The translations under genes and the position numbers were made by a program. Below, in pieces: positions 1 to 11,903 of a stretch of DNA of 64,000 bases (the first letter of the stretch is position 1; each line of letters begins with the position of its first letter). This DNA comes from Viola odorata. Taxonomy: Eukaryota > Streptophyta > Magnoliopsida > Malpighiales > Violaceae. Under the pieces are notes generated by a model. That model was given only the letters and a program-made list of their open reading frames with translations, was not told the DNA's origin and searched no databases. The stretch is taken from positions 8,191,501 to 8,255,500 of the forward strand of contig OY829544.1 of NCBI GenBank assembly GCA_963691705.1, given 5' to 3'.

Positions 1-820
1 TAGGGTAGATTAAGCTAGATTTTTTACTGGGTAGAATAGATAATCCTAACCAACAATCTGAGGCAGGAAAGCCATCTAGCAAAGTTGCTGGTTTATGCAT
101 ATTCTTGAACATGTAAGTGTCAGGCTACTGGTTTAGATCCATACTTTGAAGCAAAACTGATATGGAATATGAAATGGCTTGGGTTGCAGATTTGCAGGTG
201 CTACCTAATTTTTCTCTCTTTCTGGAAACAGATCAGGTTTTGTTTCACTTTTGCTAATAGAACTGTACTATAATCACTAAGTTTAGAATCATACACGGTA
301 GCGGGTAGCGATTAAGGGTTTCCAAGATCAAGACAAGTGTGATAGCCGATGGATTGTGAAGTTCATTAGTCCCCACATCGGGTAGATAAGGAGTGCTACT
401 GCATACTCTATTAAGCATGTCTTTTGGTTGTAGGGTAATGGCTGGAGGAAATTATACGATATAAATCTGTATAAAATCAATTCATAATCGATAAAGTTAC
501 TTAACATCTCAAATTAATAATTAGACCCACCTAATCATGATTAAACCCAAATCACTTATCAAATCAAGTTGTGAAATTGCATAAATTATATACTATAAAA
601 AAAACCAACGTGTGAAGAAATCTGAGTTGTTGTCCCCCCTTTTTTCTTCTCTTTTCTTGGCAAATTGATACCAATGATGAATCTGATCTTTTAAGGTATC
701 TTTTTTGCAGATTGCCAGATTCAATAGAAACATTGATAGGATGATTGAATTAAAAAAACCAAAAAGAACCAAATAGTAAAGATTGTGATGGATGGATGCA
801 TCTTTTGGGTTGAGTCATAG

Positions 821-870
821 TTTTAAATCGCTTTAAATCGCTTTAAATCGCTTTAAATCGCTTTAAATCG
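821..870. repeat. 10-bp tandem repeat, five copies
   Basis: The unit CTTTAAATCG is repeated five times head to tail; the first base of the first copy is T instead of C. It lies in non-coding AT-rich DNA. Confidence 0.9.
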
Positions 871-1410
871 GTGACGAAACGAAAAATTATAGTGAAATGA
901 AAATTGTGAAACATAATGGCATAGTGTAACGGTGGGGGTCATTTGTAAATGTTAGAAATGTCCTCTCACCTAAGTATTATTAATATTGTTCATTAAATAA
1001 ATATATAAGCTATAAAAAGTTGTTAATCCACTCTTATCAATTGTTTTTTTTAACTTAAAAATGAAATAAGGTAGATTAACTTATAGGTATAGTGAAGTAT
1101 TACATTTTTTTTACATTTTTTTAACTCAATTTAAAAAAATAAAAAATAAAAAATTAAAGTGATATGGAAGTCATATATTCGTAAAATATTAGTAATTTTT
1201 TTATTATGCTATATTCTGTAAAGAATTATAACGGAAATAACAAAATTTAGTAACGATAAGTTGATAATAAATGATATTATATAAAACGGAGTCCGTCTAT
1301 AATATAGTGGGAATAATAATAATAATAAAAAATTAAAATTACATTATAAATCGAAAATTATGCAACGTAATGGACGATATTTAATAAGATAGTGTGTGCG
1401 ATATTTAATA

Positions 1411-1475
1411 CTCCCTCCATCCATTATTAATAAACGCTTTGACTTTTGGCACGCATTTGAAAGAGGCTGGATGAC
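1411..1475. mobile_element. Stowaway-like MITE, left-end fragment
   Basis: A TA dinucleotide is followed by CTCCCTCC and then by a GGCACGCATTTG block. Similar terminal and subterminal words occur in the complete copies elsewhere in the window. The rest of the element is lost or too diverged to follow. Confidence 0.5.
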
Positions 1476-2228
1476 TTACTGCGATGGTAGAGCAGTGTTT
1501 GTTGGAATATTGTGTCAAACTCAAACTTTAGAGACGTCATTCAGCTAAGGACTTAAGGAGTCCAAATTAATGCAATTTTTTCATCTTCTATATAATCCAG
1601 ACATTCCTAATACAACGAATCTAATTCATTCACATCAATTAAATCTTTCTTTCCACACGTCTATACTACTCTCTTCCCTTTTATTTAACTGATATTTTAT
1701 ATTATTTTTCTAATTTTTAAATAATTCACGTATTTTAAATTCTCATATAAAAAGTTGGTAGTTGTCTACGGCTAGAAGTGAGATCGGATCAGCAGATCCG
1801 ACCGATCTTATCCGACTTGAGTTTAAAATTTCCGATTCATGATTGTAATAGATCGGTCTATTCAAAAAATTCAAAAAAATCGATCGATCTGATCCGAATC
1901 CGAACTCATCGAATTTGCTTACAAAAAATCTGAGAAATCGTCAGAATAAAAAAATATATTAAATAAAATTGGAGGGAATACGTATTTACGTGGGATTTGG
2001 TCTTGCAACAGTATCTATTAGTAGTATAATATTTGTCGATCTTTTCTTTTGTACTATACCTAAAATGAAAAAACGACACCTAGCTAAATTATATTTTCAT
2101 TGATTTGGCCCTATAAACTAGTTGGTTGAAACTTGATGCAATCAATGTACACTCTTTTTTAAGAGTTTTGTCCATATAGTTAACGATTATGTTGAGATGA
2201 TACACAATGTTTTTGTCTTATAATTGAT

Positions 2229-2231
<3 letters not shown>

Positions 2232-2309
<78 letters not shown>
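2232..2309. repeat. (TA)n microsatellite
   Basis: About 38 uninterrupted AT/TA dinucleotides. It is likely to be length-polymorphic and hard to size accurately in an assembly. Confidence 0.95.
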
Positions 2310-2312
<3 letters not shown>

Positions 2313-2550
2313 ACGGGGGCAAATTAATAAAAAAAACTAATTTAAGTGGTGTCCTTGTAATTAAACACCAAAGCACTCCATCCTTTCAATTTGATTATTT
2401 CATGCTCTCATGTTTAATTAAATTAATACTTTAGCAAGTGTGAACTTACACAAGTCATACTGCTAGGCAGAAATGAGATCGATCCAATAATCCATTTGAT
2501 AAAAAATAAAAAAATAAAAAAATCCAATGATATTCTAACTCTATATTCTG

Positions 2551-2660
2551 GTACGTTCGAGAAAAAATAAGAGACAAAATTGTCTAAAACAGTGAATCAT
2601 CTGACCTTCTTAATATACGTACCCAAAATTAAAGCGATGTTTAATTAAACTGGGAGGGAG
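2551..2660. mobile_element. Stowaway-like MITE, right-end fragment
   Basis: The stretch carries the family words GTACGTTCGAGAAAAAAT and ACAAAATTGTCT and ends in GGGAGGGAG followed by TA. No matching left end was found, so this is a truncated copy. Confidence 0.55.
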
Positions 2661-3494
2661 TACCATTTTAATTGTCATTTTATTTTATTTTTAATTTCTT
2701 GCCCATTCTTAGTCATTGGATGCATATCACATCTTCATTCCATACCAACTAATATTCAGTGCATCTATTATGGTCTAAAATAATATTAAAAATATAATAA
2801 TAATAAACACCCACATGCATTCTTCCACTTGGCCAAGTGAGTGTGAATTTATTTAATCATTTTTTTCATAGCAAAAAGCCCCGTCATTAGAGCATTTACT
2901 CTTGAATTATTATCGTCAGATAAATAGATCTTTTAATAATTTTTTTATTAGATTAAATTTATTTAATCATTTTTTTTATAGCAAAGAGCCCCTTCATTAG
3001 TTTTTTTCATTTAAAATTCTAATTTAGTTCATAGTTTTTTCTATATTTGAATAGTAATATATATTATGAATGAGTTTTTAATTCAACGATATTTCATAAA
3101 AACAAATAGCACAAATTCGCGACTTTGAGTCTCATTATCTACGTAATAAAATGTATAAAATACATTAATGTAAAGTTCTGAGTATTATTTGGTCAAACTA
3201 AAAGCTTGAGAATTCTCATTAATTGGATATGTGTTGTTTGCTTGGTAGCCACAATTGATTCGTCTAAACAAATTAAAGAAGTCACTGCGCTTTTAGTGAC
3301 CACTTGAATGTAGTTCGATTGACAATCAATGTATTTATCAATAATTATAATATATATATAATTATGTGACTTATTCAATATTGACGCCATAAAGCTCATG
3401 GCACAATTTGTAAAACGAGATTACTAGTTGCATTCGTGTATACACGTATATATTTTAAATACTTTGAGACACATTGTTTTATTTTAAATTAATA

Positions 3495-3715
3495 CTCCCT
3501 CCGAACACAATTACTTGTCATTTTACTGTTCATGCACGCATTTCGAGGATGCTGAATGGCTCGCTATTTGACTCCAAAAAATTTCGTACTTTTTTTCGAA
3601 CGTACATTAAGGATGAAAAAATTCGGAAGTTTTTGGGGTCAAATAGTGAGCCATTCGGCTTCCTCGAAACGCGTGCATGAACAGTAAAACGACAAGTAAT
3701 TGTGTCCGGAGGGAG
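3495..3715. mobile_element. Stowaway-like MITE, complete (221 bp)
   Basis: The element starts CTCCCTCCG and ends CGGAGGGAG and is flanked by TA on both sides. Nearly the whole length is an imperfect inverted repeat, so a transcript would fold into a hairpin. The core has TGACTCCAAAAAATTTCGT and its mirror. CTCCCTC termini with TA duplication are the known signature of Stowaway MITEs, which are mobilised by Tc1/mariner transposases. It has no coding capacity. Confidence 0.9.
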
Positions 3716-6129
3716 TACTAATTAACTGGATATTGTTTTAAATGCTTTCAACCGATTACATAAAAACAGGCGAACAAAATTTACAATTATCTTTTTAATT
3801 GAGAGATTATTACGTACACTCGTTATTTAAGGCACATGATTCAACTATTCGGTGTGGTTGGTTGAAGAACTTATATCATTTTACGCTGCATTAATACGTT
3901 GTAAGTCAAATACAAAATTGTTTCAACCAATATAAAGAATAGACGATGTTGCATCCGTTTTAAAATAACATATCTTAATTGAAAGCATGTACTCATCTCG
4001 GCGAAAATCAGATATAAGTAGTAACTTATTTAAAGGAGAGATTATAAATTAAACAATTATTATAGGTATGTAAAAGTAAAATTTTAAACCGTAAGTTTAT
4101 TATGGTAAAGATTAAAACTAGGCACTTAGGGTAGAAATGTATGAAATGAAGAAGGGAATTAGATGCATTGATTCTACCCATGATCACATGCCACATGTTT
4201 TGGACTTTTGGGGGTTGATTTTTCATATTTGGCTAGAAGAAGTAAGTTGCCGTGGCTTTGGACCCACACGTTGATCATTCATTCATAGTTTCATACTAAA
4301 CCACCAATCCACAAGAATCAAATTCATTGCACATACATGCATTCTTGTATTAAAAAAATGCATCCGCATCAGCTACCCATAGCTACGAACTTGTCTAAGC
4401 GGAGGGAACCCAAAAAAAAACATCATTCTCACCATTTCTAATCTTTTCAGTACTATTTCTTACCATTTTAGAAATCTTTTTTTCTTCTTCTTATAATGTC
4501 AACAAACCTCATCAATTTTTCAACATTTCAACATTGGGAGGGAACACGATTTGACAATTTGCTGCACATATGCTATGGGACAAAGGTTTGAAATTGACTT
4601 TTTGTGGTAACTTGGGACAATTTGGAGGAAATTTCTTCAAAGGTTAAAAGTTAGAACACTTTTTTTTTTTTGGGTATGTATCTATCTATATCTAGGTTAT
4701 TCCTGTCTGTGTTTAACCAAAAATGAATCCCACCCAAGTTCGGAGAGAAAAAAAATACTATGGTGCCGTAAGTTTTTGTAGTCACCAACCATTGATAGTG
4801 ACCGAATCATTGTGTTTCTAGAAATCGCAAAAGGAAAAAAATAAGAGTATTTATAATTACGCTCATAACTCGATGATATTAACAAAGTGAGAGGTCAAAT
4901 AATTTGGATTTGAATCTCATTCATCTTTATATGTAATAAATAAAAATCTATAAATTAACGTTATTCTCAAACTATTTTGGTTTCAGTATTCAAATATTAT
5001 AGTAATATCTCTAATATTATTACTTAAAAAAAAAGTAAGCAAGTAAGCAAAATTCACGATGTTGCCTTTTGTGTCACTTCTGCGATCAAAACCAGGGCTA
5101 CATGTAATGCATCTACAATTGCACACCCCTGTTTCACTCATTGCCACACACCCATCACTCTCATGACAAACGAAGGAGCTAGATACCACAGGCCAAAACT
5201 TTCCTTTTACACATAAAACAAATACTTTTCTTTTTCTTTTTATTTTCTTTTTTTATGGTAAGATTATTCCTAATTATTTATTTTCTCTCTGTTTTTTCTG
5301 AATATTTATTTGTCCGTTTAAAGCAAGAGAATAGTTTCGGTCGATCATCACTCATTTATCAATTAATTGAGCCTTTAATTCGTTTTTGTAAGAAAATAAA
5401 AAGCAAAGAAAATAAAATTTGGAGGCATGAAATTTGAAAATTATGTACATATTTTCTAAGATTTTATTTTCCTACATAATGTGCTTTCAAACTCACTACT
5501 AACTAGACAATATTACTAAAAAGAAATGTTCTTAGACCGATAATATTTATCTCGTGAATATATATAACTCACTTTAAATTAACACACAGCATTGAATACG
5601 TAATTAAAGGTAAAACGAGAAATAAAAAGACGAGACACGATATTTACATGATTTAACAGTAGTGCTTACACTAATGGATAAGATAGAGAATAATATTTTA
5701 CTATAGTAAAAACTGAGTTTAGAGCACAACTCTAAAATAAAATTAATAATTTGAAAATTGTAATTTTGGGCTATAAATCTGGTTTGGTGATGTACGTCAA
5801 GCCAGACTTATGGGCCTCAGTCTAGATAGCTCCGTATTCCCACAACACTTGACTCCTGTTATAAATTTATAATTTGACCTAATTTATTATTTTTAACTAA
5901 AACTCAACAATTTAAATAAGGTTTATGAGAGAAGAAAAAATAGACAAACCGGTTTTATTTACAAGGAAAAAACAGAGAGAAAAAAAGATTGTGTTTTTAA
6001 TTTTATATCCTATATCATTTTTATATTAGCGAAAAAAGGAAACCCACTATACCACCAGTATCCGGTACGCGGGATGGCAGAGCCAGAGGTGAACCGTTGG
6101 ACCAAAAAGAATAATTCGGTTTTGGGGAA

Positions 6130-6168
6130 GGATACATTGCATTTCGGCAAGCAAGAACCAATGTATCT
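6130..6168. promoter_or_regulatory. candidate EIN3/EIL binding site pair upstream of EBF gene
   Basis: ATGTATCT at 6161-6168 fits the published EIN3 consensus AYGWAYCT exactly. GGATACAT at 6130-6137 is its inverted partner with one mismatch. The pair lies about 45-80 bp upstream of the likely TATA box of the EBF gene. Arabidopsis EBF2 is known to be a direct EIN3 target. Calling this a functional site is inference. Confidence 0.5.
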
Positions 6169-6212
6169 ATCTCCATCTCCTATAGCCCTAACACTATCCC
6201 TCATATAATTAA

Positions 6213-6219
6213 TATAAAT
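6213..6219 (+). promoter_or_regulatory. probable TATA box of EBF gene
   Basis: TATAAAT is followed by a pyrimidine-rich CT tract from about 6220, typical of a plant transcription start and leader. It would give a 5'UTR of roughly 270 nt before the ATG at 6512. Confidence 0.5.
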
Positions 6220-6511
6220 CATCTCTCTCCTCTCCTCTTTCTTCCCCTCAATTACCACCAAACCCAACAAACAAACTCTCAAAACAAACCTCACAAAGAA
6301 AAAAGAATCCGTCTTTCCCCTTTTTCTTTTTTTGCCCTCCATCGTTGGGGTTTCAAGTTCCTTCCTTTCTCTTCTTCTCCTTGTTCGATTTGGTGATGCA
6401 TTCAAGCTTTTCTGCTTTATTTCTGGTCTGCTTGGTCGTTTTGAGCTTGTGTGGTTTTTTCGCTCTTAATCAAGGCTTGGTGTTCAGTTTATCATCTGGG
6501 TTTCAGTCATC

Positions 6512-8877
6512 ATGCCTGCTCTTGTCAATTATAGTGGTAAGTTGTGCTCTTTTCTTATATGAGTTAGTAAAGATTTGAACTTTTGAATGTTTGGTTGATG
6601 GGTGTTTTTAGTCTTCATTGATAAAGCATGATTCTCTAAACTATGTTCGTTTAGGGACAAAGTGGTAGTGAATTTAGATGGAAGTTAAGGTGTCCTTTTT
6701 TTGGAGGGTTATTTAGTTTTAGAGTATGAATGGCTTAGATGTGATATTGATTGTGAGAACCAATGAAGAACTGCTTTTTTGGGAAATTTTTGTCAGGTAG
6801 TTTCTAGCTTTTGTCATTAAAACATACATACGTAAATCCTCTTTCATAGTTTCCAATACTTAAAAAGTTATATATATTCTTAAGAGTGTGTAGCTTGTAA
6901 GAGTTTTAGCTTATTGAATTCTTGTTGATGGATTTTTCAGGAGATGATGAGTTCTATTCTGCGGGTGCTTTTTGCTCAAATACCATTGATTTGGGTCGAT
7001 TGTATTCGATTGGCTCCCATGTGGATACATACAGCCCTGCCTGCAAGCGTGCTCGCATTAGTCCCCCTTTCGTCTTTGAATCATCTGACTTTGAGCAGAA
7101 TAAGAAACCCTCCATTGAGGTCCTTCCGGATGAGTGCCTTTATGAGATCTTCAGGCGAATCCCTGGAGGTAAAGAAAGGATCTCATGCGCTTCTGTCTCA
7201 AAGCGCTGGCTTATGCTATTGTGCAGTATCCGAAAGGCTGAAGTTTGGACTGGCAAAACTGTAGCCGCTCGTGAGGAGAAAACTGCTGTTTCCACCGATG
7301 TTGAAATGGTCTCTTGTGATGGAAATGAAGAACTTGAGGATGGATACCTTACAAGGTCCCTGGACGGGAAGAAAGCAACAGATATCAGACTTGCTGCAAT
7401 TGCTGTTGGAACTAGTGGCCACGGAGGACTGGGAAAGCTTGTAGTCCGGGGTAGCAACTCCGTTCGTGGAGTTAGCAACCTTGGACTATCAGCAATAGCC
7501 CGTGGTTGCCCTTCTCTCAAGGCTCTTTCATTGTGGGATGTTCCTTTTATTGGGGATGAAGGTCTACTTGAGGTGGCTAAAGAGTGCCATCTGTTGGAGA
7601 AGCTTGATCTTAGCCACTGTCCTTCTGTTTCTAACAAGGGTTTGATTGCAATTGCTGAGAAATGCCCTAATCTGACTGCTTTGAACATTGAATCTTGTTC
7701 AAAGATTGGTAATGAGGGGCTGCAAGCTATTGGAAAATTCTGCCCTAGGCTCCAGTCCATTTCTATTAAAGACTGCCCTCTTGTTGGGGATCATGGAGTA
7801 TCTAGTCTATTGTCATCTGCTTCTTCTGTCCTGACAAAGGTGAAGATTCAGTCCTTGAACATCACCGATTTCTCTCTCGCGGTTATTGGCCACTATGGCA
7901 AGTCTGTTACCAATCTTGTCCTCAGTGGTCTCCAGCATGTGAGTGAGAAGGGCTTTTGGGTCATGGGTAATGCTAAAGGTTTGCAAAATTTACAGTCTTT
8001 GACAATCACTTCATGCCGAGGGATAACAGATGTGAGTCTTGAAGCTCTTGCAAAAGGTTGCACTAACCTGAAACAGATGTGCCTCCGCAAGTGTTGCTTT
8101 GTGTCAGACAATGGACTCGTTGCTTTTGCCAGAGCTGCAGGATCTCTTGAGAGTTTGCAATTGGAAGAATGTAACAGGTTTACTCAATCTGGGGTTGTTG
8201 CTGCCATTGCGAATGGTGGAGCAAAATTGAAAACTTTGAGCCTTGTGAAGTGCATGGGGATTAAAGATATGGAGATGGGAATGCCAGTTCCCACCCCTTG
8301 CAGCTCTCTCCGTTCTCTATCCATCAGAAACTGTCCAGGATTTGGTAGTGCCAGCTTGGCAATGGTGGGGAAGTTGTGTCCTCAGCTTCAGAATGTAGAT
8401 CTGAGTGGGCTTTGTGGAATTACTGATACTGGCCTTCTCCCGCTCTTGGAGAGTTGTGAGGCAGGACTTGTTAAGGTAAATCTCAGTGGCTGCTCGAATT
8501 TGTCGGATGAAGTTGTTTCAGCTTTGGCTAGGCTACATGGTGGAACCCTCGAATTACTTAATCTGAACAGTTGCAGAAAGATCAGTGATGCATCCTTGGT
8601 AGCAATTGCAGAAAATTGTCTGTTTCTCAGTGATTTAGATTTGTCCAAGTGTGCAGTTACTGATGGTGGTGTCGCAGTCTTGTCAAGTGCAGAGCAGCTC
8701 AATCTTCAAGTTCTCTCCTTTTCAGGTTGTTCTGAAGTATCAAGCAAGAGCTTTTCTTTCCTCCAGAAACTGGGTAGGACACTGGTGGGGTTGAATCTCC
8801 AAAGCTGCAGTTCTATCAGCAGCAGCACAATTGAGCTGCTAGTGGGGAGCTTATGGAGGTGCGACATCCTCTACTGA
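6512..8877 (+). CDS. EBF: EIN3-binding F-box protein (EBF1/EBF2 type)
   Basis: Two coding exons, 6512-6536 and 6941-8877 (intron 6537-6940, GTAAG...TTTTTCAG), give 653 residues. Exon 1 encodes only MPALVNYS plus one base, and the splice gives MPALVNYSGDDEFYS, the N-terminus I expect for dicot EBFs. An F-box lies at about residues 66-108 (VLPDECLYEIFRR). From about 150 to the end there are leucine-rich repeats with the C-x-x-I/L-x-D cadence of the FBXL type, and the end SLWRCDILY matches EBF C-termini. EBFs are substrate receptors of SCF ubiquitin ligases that send the ethylene transcription factors EIN3/EIL1 to the proteasome in the nucleus. The frame is intact and the length usual. I cannot tell EBF1 from EBF2. 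A start at the in-frame ATG 6928 is much less likely because the residues before the splice site do not fit the family. Confidence 0.95.
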
Positions 8878-9670
8878 TCAAGAGGGGACTGGAATATACA
8901 TTCACTGATTCAAATGTCCGGATTCAAAGGCGCAAAACTTGGATCAAGGCATTCGAGAACTGCAGTGTGCATTTACACAGTACTACGTTAACATTGGGTC
9001 ACACGGGTAGCAGCATTCAGCATGGTTTTTTTGGCCCAGCAGCATTGGGTCTGGTTATAACTATGGCTTGGTTGTTTTCCAGGGGACTTTGGAAGATCGC
9101 ACCTTCGTCTTCCCTTTTTTACAAGCTTTCTCTCGATGGAAAGCTTGTTCCGAGTTTTGCCCCCATTTGATGGGTGGCCTCTTTCGTGACCATTGTCCCT
9201 TGAGAATACAGTTACCAAGCCCTAGTTTGGATTTTCGCTTATGGCTATGCCATTTGCTTCGTCATGTTCTGCTGAATGTAACATACCTGGTCTTTTTAGC
9301 TTCTGTCATGCATTTGATGGGATGTCTCGTGACTCGGGCTTTCGTGATTTCCATGTACTCTATGAATACTGCGGTTTATGTGGGTTGATCTTAGTCACAA
9401 GTGCCTTCTCTAAAGATACGAATCGGTGTTTCGAAAAACAGCTCTTGTTGGTGTTTTCTGATTACTGTGTGCGTTTCGTTTCAGTTGTCTGTACGGTTTG
9501 CTTAGTGCAGTTTCTGTATCTGGGGTGTTGTCTTAGAGCACTGGCCATAACAACCTTAGTTTTGGTTGTTGTTTTTTGGGTCCATCAGAGGCCAGCCTTG
9601 TTCTATAGGCATTTTCTCTTTGGTTATGAATTGTACTGAGCAACTACTATAATAAAGACGTTACATTTCC
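8878..9670 (+). promoter_or_regulatory. long U-rich 3'UTR of the EBF gene with poly(A) signal
   Basis: From the stop codon to AATAAA at 9651-9656 there are almost 800 nt without a convincing coding region. The stretch holds several runs of five to seven T, for example near 9025, 9115 and 9573. In Arabidopsis the EBF1/EBF2 3'UTRs bind the EIN2 C-terminus through poly-U motifs and repress EBF translation, so length and U-richness fit that role. The overlapping open frames at 8853-9170 and 9241-9639 are best read as chance. Confidence 0.65.
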
Positions 9671-11409
9671 ACTTTGCTGTATACTTCACTAATCCGTGAT
9701 TAATATGGATAAAGTTTCTTACTTTAGGTTTTTGTGACCAGATTTTACCTGGATAGGATTTGAACAAGAACAAAGATTGGTAGCCTCAGTTGAAAAATTG
9801 GTACTGATAGCAAGTCTAGTTCCTCTGGCGTTTATTATTTCCAGCACTTTTGTCTTGTGAAAAGAAGTTAAAGGAACTGCTTACTACAAGTCAAAATGTT
9901 GCACATCTCAAGTGAATTTATATCAATTTGTAAAAAGGACTAGTGTTCCAGGGCTATACCTCTAGCCTAATGTTCTTGTGATGGTCGTGTCGTATATATG
10001 TTTTTGTGTTTTTTCCTTTTCTTTTTTCGAAGTGTCTATCATATATGTTGCCTCGATATTGGATTTCTCGAACTTACTTACGATTATGCTTTTAATTGCA
10101 AAGATGTCCTACTTCATTAGAGTTTATCTGTTGTTAAAACTGAGTAGTTATAAACCTCATTCATAAATCGTAACTTTTGAACGCAGTTATTCGAGACTTT
10201 TCTTTTGAGAATGCAATTATTGGATACTTTCTAACTTACTTGGGTACCTTACTTTCATATTTCTCTTGTTAATATCAGTAGTAAAGACTAAAAGTTGGGC
10301 ATTGGCATAACAACATGACAATTGAATTGCAAGGAGGAGGAGAACTAGAAATCTAAAAGCAGAAGAACAAGTGGGAAAATGGTAGTGGTAGTATGTCATA
10401 AGATTCATGTACTTGTGTGCTTTGGACAGAGCACAACAAAGTAGAATATAGACATGGAGTAAAAAAAGGAAATTATTAGATATACTCAGGTAAGTACTAC
10501 ATGATTCGAGCATAAATAAAAAAACACGAGACCCACTATTAATATATCTAGTTTTAATTAATAATGGGTTCATATTTGTTAATTAGCACCAATAAGTCCG
10601 ACTAAGTGAACCATATATATATACATTGAATGTATATAATAATTTTCGATAAAAAAAGAAAGGAAAAGGTAAGTTCAACCAATAGCAATAGAAGAGGTAA
10701 GAAATGTAACTTCAGTCAATCACGCTGAAAAAACTGCAAATTTTGGTGAGGCTGTTCCTTGAAAAAGAGTCTTCAAAGAAACAAATCTAAAGCTGAATCT
10801 CATTGGGACCCTCCAACCTTCTTCCCCAACCAGCTTGTAACTTTGTAATTTGAGATGTGCATTATTATTATTATGTATGCATTGTCAGTTCTTCATTCTG
10901 TCAAAAATTCAAAATTAGACGACCACCACCGATGAAAAATTAATGGACCGAGAAAAACATATTTTATAGTAAATAGTTCGTAATTTATGTTCTACTCACA
11001 TAAATCGGAAGGTGGGGTAATAAGTGAATTGTCACTTAAGAAGTATTCAAGAGTTTTTCATTAGTTACCATATGTTAATTACAACACTTGTATTTAATTA
11101 CATGAGTGATACTAATTCTTAAACCCCAATCATATTTTTACTTTTTTACCATTCCAGTTACCTTATGGAATATTTTGTCAATTTTTATTAGATAAAAATA
11201 AAACCCAAAGTATTTTTGTTGGCTTCTCTATCATTTGTCCCCTTTCGGGGGTTTAATAATTGAAGCAAGGTAGATTCTTTGTAACAGGAACTATCCCAGA
11301 TTTGAGTTTGCATTACCTTCACCATCTCCTTACCCTAACCAATGTCTTGACATTTCTTGTCTCATCCCATACCATTTTCACTTTCTTTGTTTCATGTACA
11401 AGAATATTT
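9671..11409. other. intergenic, nothing recognised
   Basis: Spacer between the EBF and EPFL genes. It has short AT-rich open frames on both strands, none with family features, and it should include the promoter of the EPFL gene. I see no transposon ends. Confidence 0.5.
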
Positions 11410-11903
11410 ATGTCTCCCTCCTCCCTCTCCTCCTCCTCCTCCTCCTCCTCCTTCTCCTCCTCCTCCAATGTCCTTAAAACTACAACCATTGTAATTATCC
11501 TCATCCTCTCCCTATCTGGTAAGGATTAACAATATTCTTATTTGTACTCTCTCTTTTATTTGTAGTTCAATTATTTGATTTCCCATTAATTTTTTGGGAT
11601 GTAGATGCAGTTGGGACATCTTCATCATCATCAGTGGTGGTGGTGGCAAGATCAGGATCATCAAGAAGTAGTGAAATTAGAAGTGGTGATGATGGCGAGG
11701 AGGAGGAGGAGGAGTCAAAGAAGGTGTTGGGGTCAAGGCCACCACAATGTGTGAACAAGTGCCTCAGTTGCAGACCTTGTATTGCTACACTCGTCGCACA
11801 GGATCCCCACCACCATCATCGCTTAACGGCTAGAGGAGAGGAGACCTATTATTATCCCCTCTCTTGGAAGTGCAAATGTGGTGATAAGTATTATCAACCA
11901 TAA
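11410..11903 (+). CDS. EPIDERMAL PATTERNING FACTOR-like (EPFL) secreted peptide precursor
   Basis: Two exons, 11410-11518 and 11605-11903, with a GTAAGG...GATGTAG intron joined in phase 1, give 135 residues. Residues 1-19 are Met-Ser-Pro then mostly serine (a TCC repeat in DNA). A hydrophobic core at 26-36 (TIVIILILSLS) looks like a signal peptide. An acidic run of Glu around 68-73 precedes the mature domain VLGSRPPQCVNKCLSCRPC with cysteines at 85, 89, 92 and 95, a variable His-rich loop, and the end SWKCKCGDKYYQP with cysteines at 126 and 128. The GSRPP-C-C-C-C spacing and the WKC-C-G-YP end are the EPF/EPFL signature. Family members are apoplastic ligands of ERECTA-type receptor kinases and steer stomatal, inflorescence or leaf-margin patterning. 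The layout recalls EPFL8-like members, but I cannot assign the ortholog. The upstream in-frame extension from 11260 is probably leader. Confidence 0.88.

Larger units (their letters stand above)
1..6125. other. AT-rich intergenic spacer, no gene recognised
   Basis: About 6 kb with no coding region I can support. The open frames on both strands are short and AT-rich and show no family motif. The spacer holds simple repeats and three Stowaway-like MITE copies or fragments, listed separately. Around 1770-1930 there is a GATC/GATCCGA-rich stretch with small inverted repeats that I cannot assign. Confidence 0.6.

Noticed and set aside
2232..2309. (TA)n run as a possible matrix attachment or regulatory site
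   Set aside because: A plain dinucleotide microsatellite explains it.
6010..6405. 131-codon minus-strand frame
   Set aside because: It overlaps the EBF promoter and leader; Arg/Lys content comes from the CT-rich leader read in antisense.
7140..7760. 206-codon minus-strand open frame inside the EBF gene
   Set aside because: It is antisense to a clearly conserved F-box/LRR frame and has no features of its own.
9241..9639. 132-codon frame downstream of EBF
   Set aside because: It lies in the 3'UTR, is Cys/Phe/Leu-rich from T-rich DNA and matches no family; the UTR reading explains it.
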